From the NCBI RefSeq assembly GCF_030410375.1, contig NZ_JAUHHE010000003.1, positions 124,001-188,000 of the forward strand: DNA of 64,000 bases, read 5' to 3'. Positions 9,097-18,858 of this stretch are shown in pieces. The stretch's first letter is position 1. Every line of letters starts with the position of its first letter. The position numbers and the translations under genes were made by a program. The stretch is from Zwartia vadi (GTDB taxonomy: Bacteria > Pseudomonadota > Gammaproteobacteria > Burkholderiales > Burkholderiaceae_B). The notes below the pieces were generated by a model. The model was not told the DNA's origin and searched no databases. It saw only the letters and a list, made by a program, of their open reading frames with translations.

Positions 9097-9834
9097 CTAG
9101 CCCATATGCAAACCACCGTTCAATGAGAAGTCCGCACCAGTTGAAAATCCAGACTCCTCAGAAGCAATCCAGGCAACAATCGAGGCAATCTCCTCGGGAC
9201 GACCCAACCGCTTGACAGGAATCGTTGCGATAATTTTTTCCAGCACATCCGGACGAATCGCACGCACCATATCTGTTCCAATGTATCCGGGTGATACGGT
9301 ATTGACCGTCACGCCCTTGCTGGCAACCTCAAGCGCCAACGACATCGTGAATCCGTGAATCGCCGCTTTGGCCGTCGCGTAATTACATTGACCAAACTGA
9401 CCTTTCTGGCCATTCACCGAACTGATGTTAATGATACGCCCAAAACCTCGATCCGCCATGCCATCAATCACTTGCTTGGTGACGTTGAACAAACTATTGA
9501 GATTGGTATCCATCACAGCACGCCAATCCTCCGCCGTCATCTTTCGAAAGACTCCGTCACGGGTAATCCCAGCGTTATTCACCAGAATATCCACCGGACC
9601 ATGCTCTGCCACAACCTTCTTAAACGCTGCCTCGCAGGAGTTCCAGTCCGCAACGTTGCCAACGGATGCATAAAACTTGAAACCGAGGGCTGCCTGTTCG
9701 TCAATCCACTGCTGATGATCCCGGCTGGGCCCACAACCTGCGATCACCGTCATCCCATCTTTGGCCAGACGCTGACAAATTGCAGTGCCGATACCACCCA
9801 TCCCTCCCGTGACATACGCAATTTTTGCACTCAT
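9097..9834 (-). CDS. phaB: acetoacetyl-CoA reductase
   Basis: A 245-residue short-chain dehydrogenase that reduces acetoacetyl-CoA to (R)-3-hydroxybutyryl-CoA with NADPH, the step before polymerisation by PhaC. The cofactor loop is TGGMGGIG (9-16), followed by NNAG (86-89) and the catalytic Ser138/139, Tyr152 and Lys156 (QCNYATAKAA). The length is typical of PhaB. It lies 60 bp downstream of phaC in the same direction. No beta-ketothiolase (phaA) gene is in the window, so acetoacetyl-CoA must come from an enzyme encoded elsewhere. Confidence 0.96.
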   Translation of the reverse strand: MSAKIAYVTGGMGGIGTAICQRLAKDGMTVIAGCGPSRDHQQWIDEQAALGFKFYASVGNVADWNSCEAAFKKVVAEHGPVDILVNNAGITRDGVFRKMTAEDWRAVMDTNLNSLFNVTKQVIDGMADRGFGRIINISSVNGQKGQFGQCNYATAKAAIHGFTMSLALEVASKGVTVNTVSPGYIGTDMVRAIRPDVLEKIIATIPVKRLGRPEEIASIVAWIASEESGFSTGADFSLNGGLHMG

Positions 9835-9894
9835 ATTTGATCTCCCTGGTTATTCCTGCGCACTGCATTGAACTGCACATAAAAACATCAAACG

Positions 9895-11577
9895 CTATAT
9901 CGCTCTCACCTTCACATAAGAACCCGGTGCATCCTCGAGAACTTTAAAACGCGCGTCCCCTAAAACCTTTGGCGCACGCACGCGCTTGCCGCTGTGGGCA
10001 GTGAGCCATTCGAGCCAAGCTGGCCACCAGCTGCCTGGTTTTTCGATTGCCTGTTGTTCCCATTCCTCAGAATTTTTGTGGTTGGCCTTTGAAGAGCCCA
10101 CCCAATAACTACGCTTGTTTTTCGCCGGTGGATTGATGACACCTGCGATATGTCCCGAAGCACCCAGGACAAAAGTGTTGTCGCCACCAAAAAGCGATAA
10201 CGTGGCAAACGCTGATTGCCAAGGCACGATGTGATCCTCGCGCGAGGCATAGATAAAAGCGGGAATCTTGACTTTACGCATATCGATCAACTCGCCACAA
10301 CAAGTCAGGCGGTTCGGTCGACACAATTTATTATTCAAATATGTATTACGGAAATACCAAGAGAAAAACGGCCCTGGCAAGTTCGTGCCATCGCTATTCC
10401 AAAAAAGTAAATCAAAGGCGACAGGTTTTTCGCCTTTTAAATAATTGGAAACCACATAATTCCAGACAAGCTCGTTGGGGCGCAGAAAAGAAAATGTTGA
10501 ACCCAACTCCCGTGCGGACATCAATCCGCCCTGACCGATCTGTTGTTCACGCAATCGGGCATGCTGCTCGTCCACAAACACGCCGAGCATCCCAGTGTCT
10601 TTAAAGTCAACCATCGCTGTCAACATCGTGACGGCAGAAACGGGTTCCTCGCCACGTGCGGCGGCCACAGCAAGTGCGGTGGCAAGCATGGTGCCCCCCA
10701 CACAGAAACCCAGGGCATTGATCTGAGCTTGCTTTGAAATCGTGCGTGTCACCTCGATCGCTTTAAGAACGCCATGCTCCAGATAATCATCCCAAGTCGC
10801 TTTTTCAATCCCATCCGTATCTTCGGGGAGGGGATTGCGCCAGGAGATCATAAATACGGTCAAGCCCTGGTCAACAAGGTGGCGAACCAGAGAGTTTTCC
10901 GGCTGCAAATCAAGAATGTAAAACTTGTTGATACAGGGTGGAACAAAAAGGATCGGTTTTTGAAAAACAGTGGAGGTGCTGGGTGCGTACTGAAGCAATT
11001 GAAAATATTTGTTTTCAAAGACTACCGCACCCGCGGTGGTCGCCACATTTTCACCAATCCTGAATTTCGTTTCGTCCGTCTGGGTAATCCGTCCCTTTTG
11101 CAAATCAGACAAGAGATTATTCATCCCCGCAACAATCGTCTCCCCTTTGGATTCCAGCAAAGCCGCCTGAGCTTCAGGATTGGTCACCAAGAAATTGGCG
11201 GGAGACAAAGCGTCCAGCCACTGGCTGACTGAAAATTCCAGTCTGTTCTTGACCGCAGGGTCGGCTGCAGAGGCTTTTACCATGCGGCTCATCGCATCCG
11301 CAGACAGCAGATACAAATGCGCCATCAACAAATGTGGTTGGCTCGCTTGCCAGGCAGGTGCCGCAAAACGCCTGTCTTTGAGAGGCGTTAAATGACCGTC
11401 GCTCGCATCCTGAGAAATGCGTTTCCAACCCTCTAAAAAATCTTGCTGAATCTTGACGAGTTCTTCGGGTGGAATGCCGTTAGGGGGAACCCAACCATTT
11501 GGAAAAGGAAAATTCAAATCGTGACCTCTGTAAGCACGCAGCGATTCAATCCTGCGCCGCAAAGCAAAGAATGTCAA
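9895..11577 (-). CDS. phaC: class I poly(3-hydroxyalkanoate) synthase
   Basis: This enzyme polymerises (R)-3-hydroxybutyryl-CoA into PHB on the granule surface. The alpha/beta-hydrolase core has the lipase-like box GFCVGG with catalytic Cys292, Asp448 (SREDHIVP) and His476 (GASGHIAG). At about 560 residues it is in the class I range but at the short end, with a reduced N-terminus. The frame opens immediately after an in-frame TGA at 11578-11580, and the first usable codon is TTG at 11577. No ATG occurs before residue 85, so a non-ATG start seems forced. No clear ribosome-binding site is visible. It follows pgeF by 21 bp. Confidence 0.93.
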   Translation of the reverse strand: MTFFALRRRIESLRAYRGHDLNFPFPNGWVPPNGIPPEELVKIQQDFLEGWKRISQDASDGHLTPLKDRRFAAPAWQASQPHLLMAHLYLLSADAMSRMVKASAADPAVKNRLEFSVSQWLDALSPANFLVTNPEAQAALLESKGETIVAGMNNLLSDLQKGRITQTDETKFRIGENVATTAGAVVFENKYFQLLQYAPSTSTVFQKPILFVPPCINKFYILDLQPENSLVRHLVDQGLTVFMISWRNPLPEDTDGIEKATWDDYLEHGVLKAIEVTRTISKQAQINALGFCVGGTMLATALAVAAARGEEPVSAVTMLTAMVDFKDTGMLGVFVDEQHARLREQQIGQGGLMSARELGSTFSFLRPNELVWNYVVSNYLKGEKPVAFDLLFWNSDGTNLPGPFFSWYFRNTYLNNKLCRPNRLTCCGELIDMRKVKIPAFIYASREDHIVPWQSAFATLSLFGGDNTFVLGASGHIAGVINPPAKNKRSYWVGSSKANHKNSEEWEQQAIEKPGSWWPAWLEWLTAHSGKRVRAPKVLGDARFKVLEDAPGSYVKVRAI

Positions 11578-11598
11578 TCAGGGGAAACTGCCGCAACA

Positions 11599-12399
11599 TC
11601 AATTAGCACATCTACCGGCATAAGTTGTCAACCAGGCAACGGTTGCCATGCGCCCAGTTATTCGATCACGCCTATACGAAAAGAATTGCTTAGGGTTGGT
11701 AAAAGTACAACAACTACTCTGTTCGATTGTCATCACGCCCATCTTTTGCAAACGCAAATGAGCCAAACCGGCAAGATCGAGACGCCACCGCGCATCCTCG
11801 GAAGGATCCGGCACACACAGGGAGGGTTGCTCATCCAACTCGGCAGAAAAAGCCTCTAGGACATCCGCCCCCACTTGAAAGGACGCAGCACCGATGCCTG
11901 GCCCAATCCATGCCCGCCAATGGCGTCCAAGCGGTTGTTTCAACCGCATCATTGCAAGGGTTTCTTCAAGAACACCTGCAGCCAGCCCCTTCCAACCCGC
12001 GTGTGCAGCGCCTAACACTGTACCTTGATCGTCAGACAGTACGACAGACAAGCAATCGGCCGTCAACACAGCCAACACGCGCCCAGCTTGCGTCGTGACC
12101 GCCGCATCAGCCTCCGGGGGTAGCTGGTCATCAGAAAAGATCTGGTGATCATCCGCATCGACCACCCGAACACCATGGACTTGTTTGAGCCAAGCGGGTT
12201 CAGCGGGGATCAGAGAACGAAGTATGCGTCTATTGGCCAAAACGGTGTGGACGGTATCGCCTGCGCCCAGTCCAAGATTGAGCGTGTCGTAGGGGGGTAC
12301 GCCAACCCCACCCGTTCGCGTGGTACAGAACGCATGCACACCTGGCCACTCCGACAGAGGCCTCACCACGGGAATCGAACTCGCGTCGTTTATTTCCAT
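11599..12399 (-). CDS. pgeF: peptidoglycan editing factor PgeF (YfiH/laccase-domain family)
   Basis: A 266-residue protein of the YfiH family, a single-domain zinc enzyme once called polyphenol oxidase. In E. coli it is reported to remove wrongly incorporated L-Ser from peptidoglycan precursors, and other members act as purine nucleoside phosphorylases. Family motifs include TTRTGGVGVPPYDTLNLG near the N-terminus, the metal-binding stretch with LTADCLSVVL and GAAHAGWKGL, and RDRITGRMA near the end. It overlaps the rluD gene by 10 bp, as is common in Gram-negative bacteria, and is followed by phaC. Confidence 0.92.
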   Translation of the reverse strand: MEINDASSIPVVRPLSEWPGVHAFCTTRTGGVGVPPYDTLNLGLGAGDTVHTVLANRRILRSLIPAEPAWLKQVHGVRVVDADDHQIFSDDQLPPEADAAVTTQAGRVLAVLTADCLSVVLSDDQGTVLGAAHAGWKGLAAGVLEETLAMMRLKQPLGRHWRAWIGPGIGAASFQVGADVLEAFSAELDEQPSLCVPDPSEDARWRLDLAGLAHLRLQKMGVMTIEQSSCCTFTNPKQFFSYRRDRITGRMATVAWLTTYAGRCAN

Positions 12400-13349
12400 T
12401 GAATGTGCTCTTGAACACGCAAAAGGTCCTCGGCAGGTGGCGCGGTAAAGCTCACCTCCTGCCCTACATGACCGGGATCTTCAAATCGAATTTGGTAGGC
12501 ATGAAGCATTTGACGATTGGCATCCCCTAAAATCCGGCCACCATATTGCGTATCACCAAGCAAGGGGTGACCCAGACTCGCCAGATGCACGCGGATTTGG
12601 TGTGTACGACCGGTTTCCAAACGACAACGCACTTGGGAAATATTAGAGCCAAGGTACTCCCCTACGCGCATCAACTCGTAGTGAGTCACAGCTGCTTTGG
12701 GTGCGCTGGGTCGCTCAACAGCCATTCTCACCGGCACACGCGGATCCCGCCCGATCGGACGATCGACCGTGCCGGTTGCGAGCATGCGTCCGTGTGCCAA
12801 AGCCAGATACTCCCGCCCCATCGTACGCGCCTGGAGTTGCCGGACAAGATGTGTTTGGGACACTTCGTTTCTGGCCACCACCAGCAGCCCGGAAGTATCC
12901 TTGTCCAAGCGATGCACAATCCCCGCTCTGGCCACCTGCGCCAACTCAGGATAGCGGTACAGCAAACCATTCAAAAGCGTACCGGTCCAGTTGCCCGCTC
13001 CCGGGTGGGTTACCAGCCCGACAGGCTTATTGACCACGATCCAGTCTGGACTTTCACCTAGAACCTCGAACGCAATCGGTTCAGGTTTGAAGGCTCCCTC
13101 CTCTGGCGAGGGCTGCTCATACACAGCAATGACATCATCCTCTCGCAGGGTCTGTCGCACACGCGCAACCTGCCCGTTGACGAGCACATGCCCACGTTCA
13201 ATCCAGGACTGCAAACGGCTGCGTGAGTGCTGGGGCATTAACTGGGCAAGAACCTTGTCCAGACGCTCAAGCGGCATCTCATCGGTCACCAGGAAAGTCT
13301 GCGGCTCATCGTCCGGTAGAACTTCTTCAGAAATAGGGGTATCAGGCAT
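12390..13349 (-). CDS. rluD: 23S rRNA pseudouridine synthase RluD family
   Basis: A 319-residue pseudouridine synthase. An S4 RNA-binding domain covers about residues 25-85, followed by the RluA-type catalytic domain with HRLDKDTSG at 146-154, where Asp149 is the nucleophile. In E. coli RluD modifies U1911, U1915 and U1917 in helix 69 of 23S rRNA. The gene is divergent from bamD across a 50-bp gap and overlaps pgeF, the usual bamD-rluD-pgeF order in proteobacteria. Confidence 0.94.
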   Translation of the reverse strand: MPDTPISEEVLPDDEPQTFLVTDEMPLERLDKVLAQLMPQHSRSRLQSWIERGHVLVNGQVARVRQTLREDDVIAVYEQPSPEEGAFKPEPIAFEVLGESPDWIVVNKPVGLVTHPGAGNWTGTLLNGLLYRYPELAQVARAGIVHRLDKDTSGLLVVARNEVSQTHLVRQLQARTMGREYLALAHGRMLATGTVDRPIGRDPRVPVRMAVERPSAPKAAVTHYELMRVGEYLGSNISQVRCRLETGRTHQIRVHLASLGHPLLGDTQYGGRILGDANRQMLHAYQIRFEDPGHVGQEVSFTAPPAEDLLRVQEHIQWK

Positions 13350-13399
13350 TTGGACTCGTCTTATAATCAGTTGAGAATGCTAACACCAAGGATCATCTC
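13350..13399. promoter_or_regulatory. rluD/bamD divergent promoter region
   Basis: TATAAT at 13362-13367 is a good -10 candidate for bamD, but no matching -35 is obvious. On the minus strand TTGGTG and TATAAG are separated by 18 bp and point to rluD, but they would leave almost no leader before the rluD ATG. Only the location is firm. Confidence 0.3.
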
Positions 13400-14251
13400 G
13401 TGATGAGTCGCACTGCCTTTTCTTTTCTTCCCAAACAAGCGCTGGGGCAACTCGCCAGTCGCGTGTTATTGATGCTTGGCGCCGTAGCGCTTGTTGCTGG
13501 CTGCGGCACCAAAGCTCCCGAATACGACCCGACTGCCAACTGGAACGCCGAGAAACTTTTCCAAGACGGAAAAGCTGAAATGAACGCAGCCAACTGGCGA
13601 GTGTGCAAAGAGCGCTTCACTGCACTCGAAGCGCGGTTTCCCTTCGGTATCTACGCCCAACAGGCGCAAATCAACCTGGCCTATTGTCAATGGAAAGACA
13701 AAGAACCCGAGCTCGCATTGGCAACGCTGAACCGTTTTCAACAACAATATCCCAACCACCCCTCAATGGACTACGTCCTCTACCTCAAAGGGCTGGTTAA
13801 CTTCACACCTCCAAGCGCAGCTTTTTCAGGCATCACCCGACAAAATCCCGGCGAGCGAGATGTGCGTGCACTGCGTCAATCCTTTGCCGCATTCACTGAA
13901 CTCGTTCAACAGTATCCGGACAGCCGTTACACACCCGACGCCCGCAAACGTCTGGCTTGGCTGGTCAACACCATGGCTGAGAATGAGTTGGCGATCGCGC
14001 GTTTTTACTATGATCGCTATGCTTATGTTGCCGCCATTAATCGTGCGCAAAGTGTGATCACAGATTATCAAGGCGTGCCCGCTGCGGAAGCTGCCCTCTA
14101 CATCATGATGATGTCTTATGAAAAGCTTGGTATGACCGATCTTCGCAACGACTCCGAGCGCGTATTGTTGCAAAACTTTCCCAAAACCAAGCTCATCTCC
14201 GAGGGCTTCCCCAACAAGTACAGCGCTTGGAATCCATTGCGCCTGTTCTAA
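13400..14251 (+). CDS. bamD: outer membrane protein assembly factor BamD
   Basis: A 283-residue lipoprotein of the BAM complex, which inserts beta-barrel proteins into the outer membrane. The N-terminal signal ends in a lipobox (VALVAGC, lipidated Cys35). The mature part is made of TPR-like helical repeats typical of BamD/ComL (LFQDGKAEMNAANWRVCKERFTAL region). The start is either GTG at 13400, 7 nt after AAGGA at 13388-13392, or the next codon, ATG at 13403. It is divergent from rluD. Confidence 0.95.
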   Translation: MMSRTAFSFLPKQALGQLASRVLLMLGAVALVAGCGTKAPEYDPTANWNAEKLFQDGKAEMNAANWRVCKERFTALEARFPFGIYAQQAQINLAYCQWKDKEPELALATLNRFQQQYPNHPSMDYVLYLKGLVNFTPPSAAFSGITRQNPGERDVRALRQSFAAFTELVQQYPDSRYTPDARKRLAWLVNTMAENELAIARFYYDRYAYVAAINRAQSVITDYQGVPAAEAALYIMMMSYEKLGMTDLRNDSERVLLQNFPKTKLISEGFPNKYSAWNPLRLF

Positions 14252-14282
14252 GGCAGAGAGGCTAGTTAACAGAGCTAAGGCT

Positions 14283-16268
14283 CTAGCCTAAAGCCTCTTG
14301 GTGCCGTTGGTAAAAAGCGATCGCCTCTGAGACATCGCGCGTTCTGGCGAAAGGCGGCAGTCCTCGCCAGAGCTGTTTACCGTAGGGTTTGTCCACCAGG
14401 CGGGTGTCGCCTACCATTAGTACCCCCCAGTCCGTTTCCGTTCTGATCAGGCGACCCGCACCCTGTTTGAGCGCGATGGCAGCTTCCGGAAGCTGATACT
14501 CCATGAAGGGGTTGCCACCCCGACTGCGGCAGGCTTTTAACCGCGCTTCCAGCACTGGATCATCGGGCGGAGCAAAGGGAAGCTTGTCGATTGCAACGAG
14601 AGTGAGGCGATCTCCCGCCACGTCAATCCCCTCCCAAAAACTTGCACTGCCTACCAACACCGCATGATCAAGGGTACGGAAGCGCTCGAGCAAATCCCTA
14701 CGCGTGCCATTTCCCTGACGCATGATGGGCCAGGTCAGACCGAGCTGGTCGTACGCGTCTGCCAGCAATCCTGCCACCCGCTCGACAGCTCGCAAAGTCG
14801 TGCACAGCACAAGGGCTCCTCCTTGACTGGCCTGAATCAAAGGAATGAGCGTATCGACGAATGCAGGCAAAAAATCAGGCGATTGTGGTGCCGGCAAACT
14901 CCTCGGAACAAACAGCAGAGCCTGATTGGCGTAATCGAACGGTGACTCCATACGCATCGTTTCAGCTTTTTCAAGACCCAAACGGGATGTGAAATGAGAG
15001 AAATCACCATGCACTGAAAGGGTGGCAGAGGTAAAGATCCAAGCCTGTCCGCCCTGCCTGTAGCGAGAAAACGCCTCTGCTACGGACAGAGGTGCGGCAT
15101 GCAGTCGAACATGGTGCAACCCCAACTCGACCCAGCGAACAACCTCCTGATCAGCCTCGATCGGCAAACGATCGGTGCGTCCAGGCTTTCCCCATTGAGA
15201 TAAACGCTCTGCGAGCTCATGGCAGCTGCGTGCCGCCGCAGCCAAATCCGGATGTTTCTCTTCAACACTGGAAAGCAGTCGGGCAATCTCATCGAGCGCA
15301 GATTGCAAGACATCTCGCGCCGTATCGAAACCCTCAGGCGAGGGAAAGGCCTCAAAAGTCACTCGGCGCGCGGGCATTTTTTCAAGTGCTGCACAACTGA
15401 GCCTGAGCTCCTTGCTCGCATGCTCAATACGGCGAGCCTGCTCAGACCAGTTAGTCAACTCACGCGCATGCGCCAAACCCGCTGTCTCAACCAGTTTGGA
15501 CAAATCAAGCAATTGATGAGTCGATACACTGGTCCCCAAAAAACGGGTGGCCGTATCAGGCAGCTGATGTGCCTCATCAAAAATAACCGTGTCGGCTGCT
15601 GGCAGCAGATCCGTGATGCCCTCGTCACGCAGCATCAGATCCGCCATAAATAACGCGTGATTGATCACCACGACCTCAGCCTCTTGCGCTTGGCGACGGG
15701 CTTTCAGAACGAAACAGTCCCGAACATTCGGGCAGTCCTGTCCAAGGCAGTTTTCTCTTGTTGAGGTCACGCGCTGCCAAATCTCCGCATCCTCGGGGAC
15801 AGAGGGCAGATCTGCGCGATCCCCTGTTTGACTCTGTTGAGAAAACGTTTGAATGTGGCGTAATTGCTGAACCTCCGCACGGGAGTGCAAGGCGCGATCT
15901 TCGCCTTGAATACGCTCCAGGTGGTAGTGACAGACGTAATTACCTCTTCCTTTGAGCAAGGCGATGGAGGCCGGCAACCGCAGCGCCTCACGCACCTTAG
16001 GCAAATCACGGGCAAACAACTGGTCCTGCAAAGTGCGCGTACCAGTCGAAATCAAAACCTTGCCGCCCCCCAGTAAGGCAGGCACAAGGTAGGCCCAGGT
16101 TTTACCCGTTCCCGTTCCCGCCTCGGCAACAAGCGTTGAGCGCTCGGCAATCGTGCGCTCGACAGCTTGAGCCAACTCGATCTGAGACGGTCGCACACGA
16201 AAGCCAGGGGACATACTGGCTAAGGGACCTTCAAGGGAAAAAAGCTCGGAAATCGTCGATTCGCGCAT
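14283..16268 (-). CDS. ATP-dependent DNA helicase, DinG/YoaA family
   Basis: A superfamily 2 iron-sulfur helicase of about 661 residues from the ATG at 16268; a TTG at 16280 would add 4. Walker A is AEAGTGTGKT (about 48-57) and the DEAH box is at 231-234. The four [4Fe-4S] ligands C113, C174, C179 and C185 have the Cx4Cx5C spacing of E. coli DinG. The C-terminal motif GAGRLIRTETDWG is motif VI. Such enzymes unwind R-loops, D-loops and forked DNA during repair and replication. The sequence does not let me choose between DinG and YoaA naming. The 3' end is convergent with bamD across 31 bp that can fold into competing hairpins without a T-run. Confidence 0.92.
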   Translation of the reverse strand: MRESTISELFSLEGPLASMSPGFRVRPSQIELAQAVERTIAERSTLVAEAGTGTGKTWAYLVPALLGGGKVLISTGTRTLQDQLFARDLPKVREALRLPASIALLKGRGNYVCHYHLERIQGEDRALHSRAEVQQLRHIQTFSQQSQTGDRADLPSVPEDAEIWQRVTSTRENCLGQDCPNVRDCFVLKARRQAQEAEVVVINHALFMADLMLRDEGITDLLPAADTVIFDEAHQLPDTATRFLGTSVSTHQLLDLSKLVETAGLAHARELTNWSEQARRIEHASKELRLSCAALEKMPARRVTFEAFPSPEGFDTARDVLQSALDEIARLLSSVEEKHPDLAAAARSCHELAERLSQWGKPGRTDRLPIEADQEVVRWVELGLHHVRLHAAPLSVAEAFSRYRQGGQAWIFTSATLSVHGDFSHFTSRLGLEKAETMRMESPFDYANQALLFVPRSLPAPQSPDFLPAFVDTLIPLIQASQGGALVLCTTLRAVERVAGLLADAYDQLGLTWPIMRQGNGTRRDLLERFRTLDHAVLVGSASFWEGIDVAGDRLTLVAIDKLPFAPPDDPVLEARLKACRSRGGNPFMEYQLPEAAIALKQGAGRLIRTETDWGVLMVGDTRLVDKPYGKQLWRGLPPFARTRDVSEAIAFYQRHQEALG

Positions 16269-16374
16269 AGATGACACCAAAGGGCAAGCCGGATCATACC
16301 CCGTTGAATAAGAGTCGGATTCGGTCTTGTGGCAAAATCGTCCGTTTGCCGCAATCTACATAGTTCTGGAAATA

Positions 16375-18801
16375 ATGAGCGATTCAAGTACTAAACAGCC
16401 CACTTCCCCCGCAGCGCCTTCTTTTGCTGCCCCTGTCACCGCCGAGCAGGCCGAGTTGCGCATCACGGCTCAACTAGCCGAGGAACTGGGCATCAGACCG
16501 CAACAAGTTTCAGCTGTGATCGAATTACTAAAGGATGGCGCAACGGTCCCGTTTATCGCCCGTTATCGCAAAGAAGCAACTGGCGGGCTGGACGATACGG
16601 TTTTACGCAATCTCAACACCCGACTGCTCTACCTCAGAGACCTTGAGGAGCGACGGGCTGCCATTCTGGCCTCAATAACCGAACAACAGAAGCTCACGCC
16701 TGAACTCGAACAAGCGATTCAACAGGCGGATACCAAGCAGCGGCTCGAGGATCTTTACGCCCCCTACAAAGTCAAGCGCCGTACACGCGCCCAAATTGCC
16801 CGCGAAGCAGGCCTCGAGCCTTTGGCTGACGCCATCCTGGCCGAGTTGAATTGCGACCCCCTTGCGCTTGCCGCGCAATATTTAAATCCGGATGCAAATA
16901 TTACCGAACCCAAGGCTGCCCTTGATGGGGCACGAGATATTCTGGCCGAGCGTTATGCTGAACATGCCGACTTACTGGCCGATATGCGCACGCACTTATG
17001 GTCTCATGGCTACTTGTATTCAAAGGTTGCCGAAGGCAAGGAAGCCGAGGGCGCCAACTTCCGTGACTGGTTCGAGTTCTGCGAACCTTTGCGCACGCTT
17101 CCGTCGCATCGGGTGCTGGCGATGCTCCGAGGTCGTCAACAAGGCGTGCTGGAACTGCGGATCGGTCTTGAAGCCAGTCAAGATGTTCTGGTTCCCCACC
17201 CTTGCGTTGAGCGGGTCGCGCAGTTTCTTAAGCTGGGGCGGGATCTGTTCGATGCCGCGCCCTCCCCGCGCGCCAAATGGCTGGCTGACGTCGCCCGTTG
17301 GACCTGGCGTGTCAAGCTGCTCACTATGTTCGAGACCGAGATGATTACGCGCTTGCGTGAAAGCGCCGAAGCCGAGGCTATACGAGTGTTTGCTGCTAAT
17401 CTCAAAGATCTGCTGCTTGCTGCACCCGCAGGTCCCAAAGCCGTTTTAGGACTTGATCCCGGCATTCGCACGGGAGTAAAAGTTGCCGCCATTGATCACA
17501 CCGGCAAACTCGTTGAGACCGCGACGGTCTACCCTTTTGAACCGCGACGTGATCGCGCAGGATCGCTTGCGACGCTCGCTGCGATCGCTCGTCGCCACAA
17601 AATTGAACTGGTTGCCATCGGCAACGGCACCGCTTCGCGTGAAACTGAAAAGCTCGTGGCTGACTTGATGACGGAGCAGCCCGACCTCAAACTCACGCGG
17701 GTGGTGGTCTCGGAGGCAGGTGCATCGGTCTACTCCGCTTCTGAACTGGCAGCGCTTGAGTTTCCCGATCTTGATGTGAGTTTGCGCGGTGCGGCCTCGA
17801 TCGCACGTCGTTTGCAAGATCCTCTGGCTGAACTGGTCAAAATCGAACCTAAAGCAATCGGAGTGGGACAGTACCAGCATGATCTGAATCAGCGTGAGCT
17901 GGCGCGCTCTCTGGACGCCGTGGTCGAAGACTGCGTGAACGCAGTTGGCGTCGATGTCAATACTGCCTCTGCCGCCTTGCTGACACGCGTCTCGGGCCTA
18001 AACAGCACGCTGGCAAAAAACATCGTGGCTTACCGAGATGAAAAAGGCGCCTTCCCCAATCGTGCCGCTCTCAAGGAAGTATCGCGATTCGGTGAAAAGG
18101 CTTTTGAACAGGCGGCTGGATTTTTGCGCATACCCAACGGTAACAACCCTCTTGACGCCTCATCCGTTCATCCGGAAGCCTACCCCGTTGTCGAGCGGAT
18201 TCTCAAGAAAATATCTGCTGATATGAAAGAAGTCATCGGCAATCGGGAAAAGCTTAAAGGCCTGTCGCCTGCGGAGTTCACTGATGAACGTTTCGGCATT
18301 CCAACCGTGCGCGATATTTTGCTCGAACTAGAGAAGCCTGGCCGGGATCCGCGTCCTGAGTTCAAGACCGCCACCTTCAAAGAAGGCGTTGAAACGCTGA
18401 ACGACCTCCTGCCCGGCATGATTCTTGAAGGTGTCGTCACCAACGTCGCGAACTTTGGAGCCTTTGTGGATATCGGCGTTCATCAGGATGGTTTGGTACA
18501 TATCTCTGCTCTTGCTGAAAAGTTTGTTTCAGATCCGAGAGATGTCGTTCGCGTGGGTCAAACCGTAAAAGTCCGCGTGCAAGAGGTAGACATCGCGCGT
18601 AAACGGATCGCACTGACCATGCGTCTCAATGATGAAGCACCGCCTGCCCGCTCGTCAGGCGCTACACAGGCAACCGGAAAAAATCGAAATAGTGCTGGGG
18701 CTGCCAATGGACAGGTAGGTTCAAAACCTAACCGTGGCGGCCTGGCTGAACCGGCAGGACAGGGCGCGATGGCCGCGGCTTTTGCCAAGCTTAAGAGATA
18801 A
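16375..18801 (+). CDS. tex: Tex-family RNA-binding transcriptional accessory protein
   Basis: An 808-residue protein with the Tex order of domains: helical N-terminal region, YqgF/RNase H-like fold ([19 protein letters not shown], about 370-500), helix-hairpin-helix pairs ([20 protein letters not shown]), and a C-terminal S1 RNA-binding domain ([19 protein letters not shown]). The tail is low-complexity, rich in Gly, Ala, Asn and Lys. Tex proteins bind nucleic acid and affect transcription, for example of toxin genes in Bordetella. I chose the ATG at 16375 (MSDSSTKQ) over an upstream frame opening at 16327 because the extra 16 residues are not family-like. Confidence 0.94.
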   Translation: MSDSSTKQPTSPAAPSFAAPVTAEQAELRITAQLAEELGIRPQQVSAVIELLKDGATVPFIARYRKEATGGLDDTVLRNLNTRLLYLRDLEERRAAILASITEQQKLTPELEQAIQQADTKQRLEDLYAPYKVKRRTRAQIAREAGLEPLADAILAELNCDPLALAAQYLNPDANITEPKAALDGARDILAERYAEHADLLADMRTHLWSHGYLYSKVAEGKEAEGANFRDWFEFCEPLRTLPSHRVLAMLRGRQQGVLELRIGLEASQDVLVPHPCVERVAQFLKLGRDLFDAAPSPRAKWLADVARWTWRVKLLTMFETEMITRLRESAEAEAIRVFAANLKDLLLAAPAGPKAVLGLDPGIRTGVKVAAIDHTGKLVETATVYPFEPRRDRAGSLATLAAIARRHKIELVAIGNGTASRETEKLVADLMTEQPDLKLTRVVVSEAGASVYSASELAALEFPDLDVSLRGAASIARRLQDPLAELVKIEPKAIGVGQYQHDLNQRELARSLDAVVEDCVNAVGVDVNTASAALLTRVSGLNSTLAKNIVAYRDEKGAFPNRAALKEVSRFGEKAFEQAAGFLRIPNGNNPLDASSVHPEAYPVVERILKKISADMKEVIGNREKLKGLSPAEFTDERFGIPTVRDILLELEKPGRDPRPEFKTATFKEGVETLNDLLPGMILEGVVTNVANFGAFVDIGVHQDGLVHISALAEKFVSDPRDVVRVGQTVKVRVQEVDIARKRIALTMRLNDEAPPARSSGATQATGKNRNSAGAANGQVGSKPNRGGLAEPAGQGAMAAAFAKLKR

Positions 18802-18858
18802 AGAAAAGAAAGTAGATAGTTCAGAGTGCGCAGCGCTACGATCTACGCAGCACTGCGG

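Noticed and set aside
18802-18858. Possible terminator between tex and trpS
   Set aside because: GC-rich repeats are present, but I could not find a clean stem followed by a T-run.
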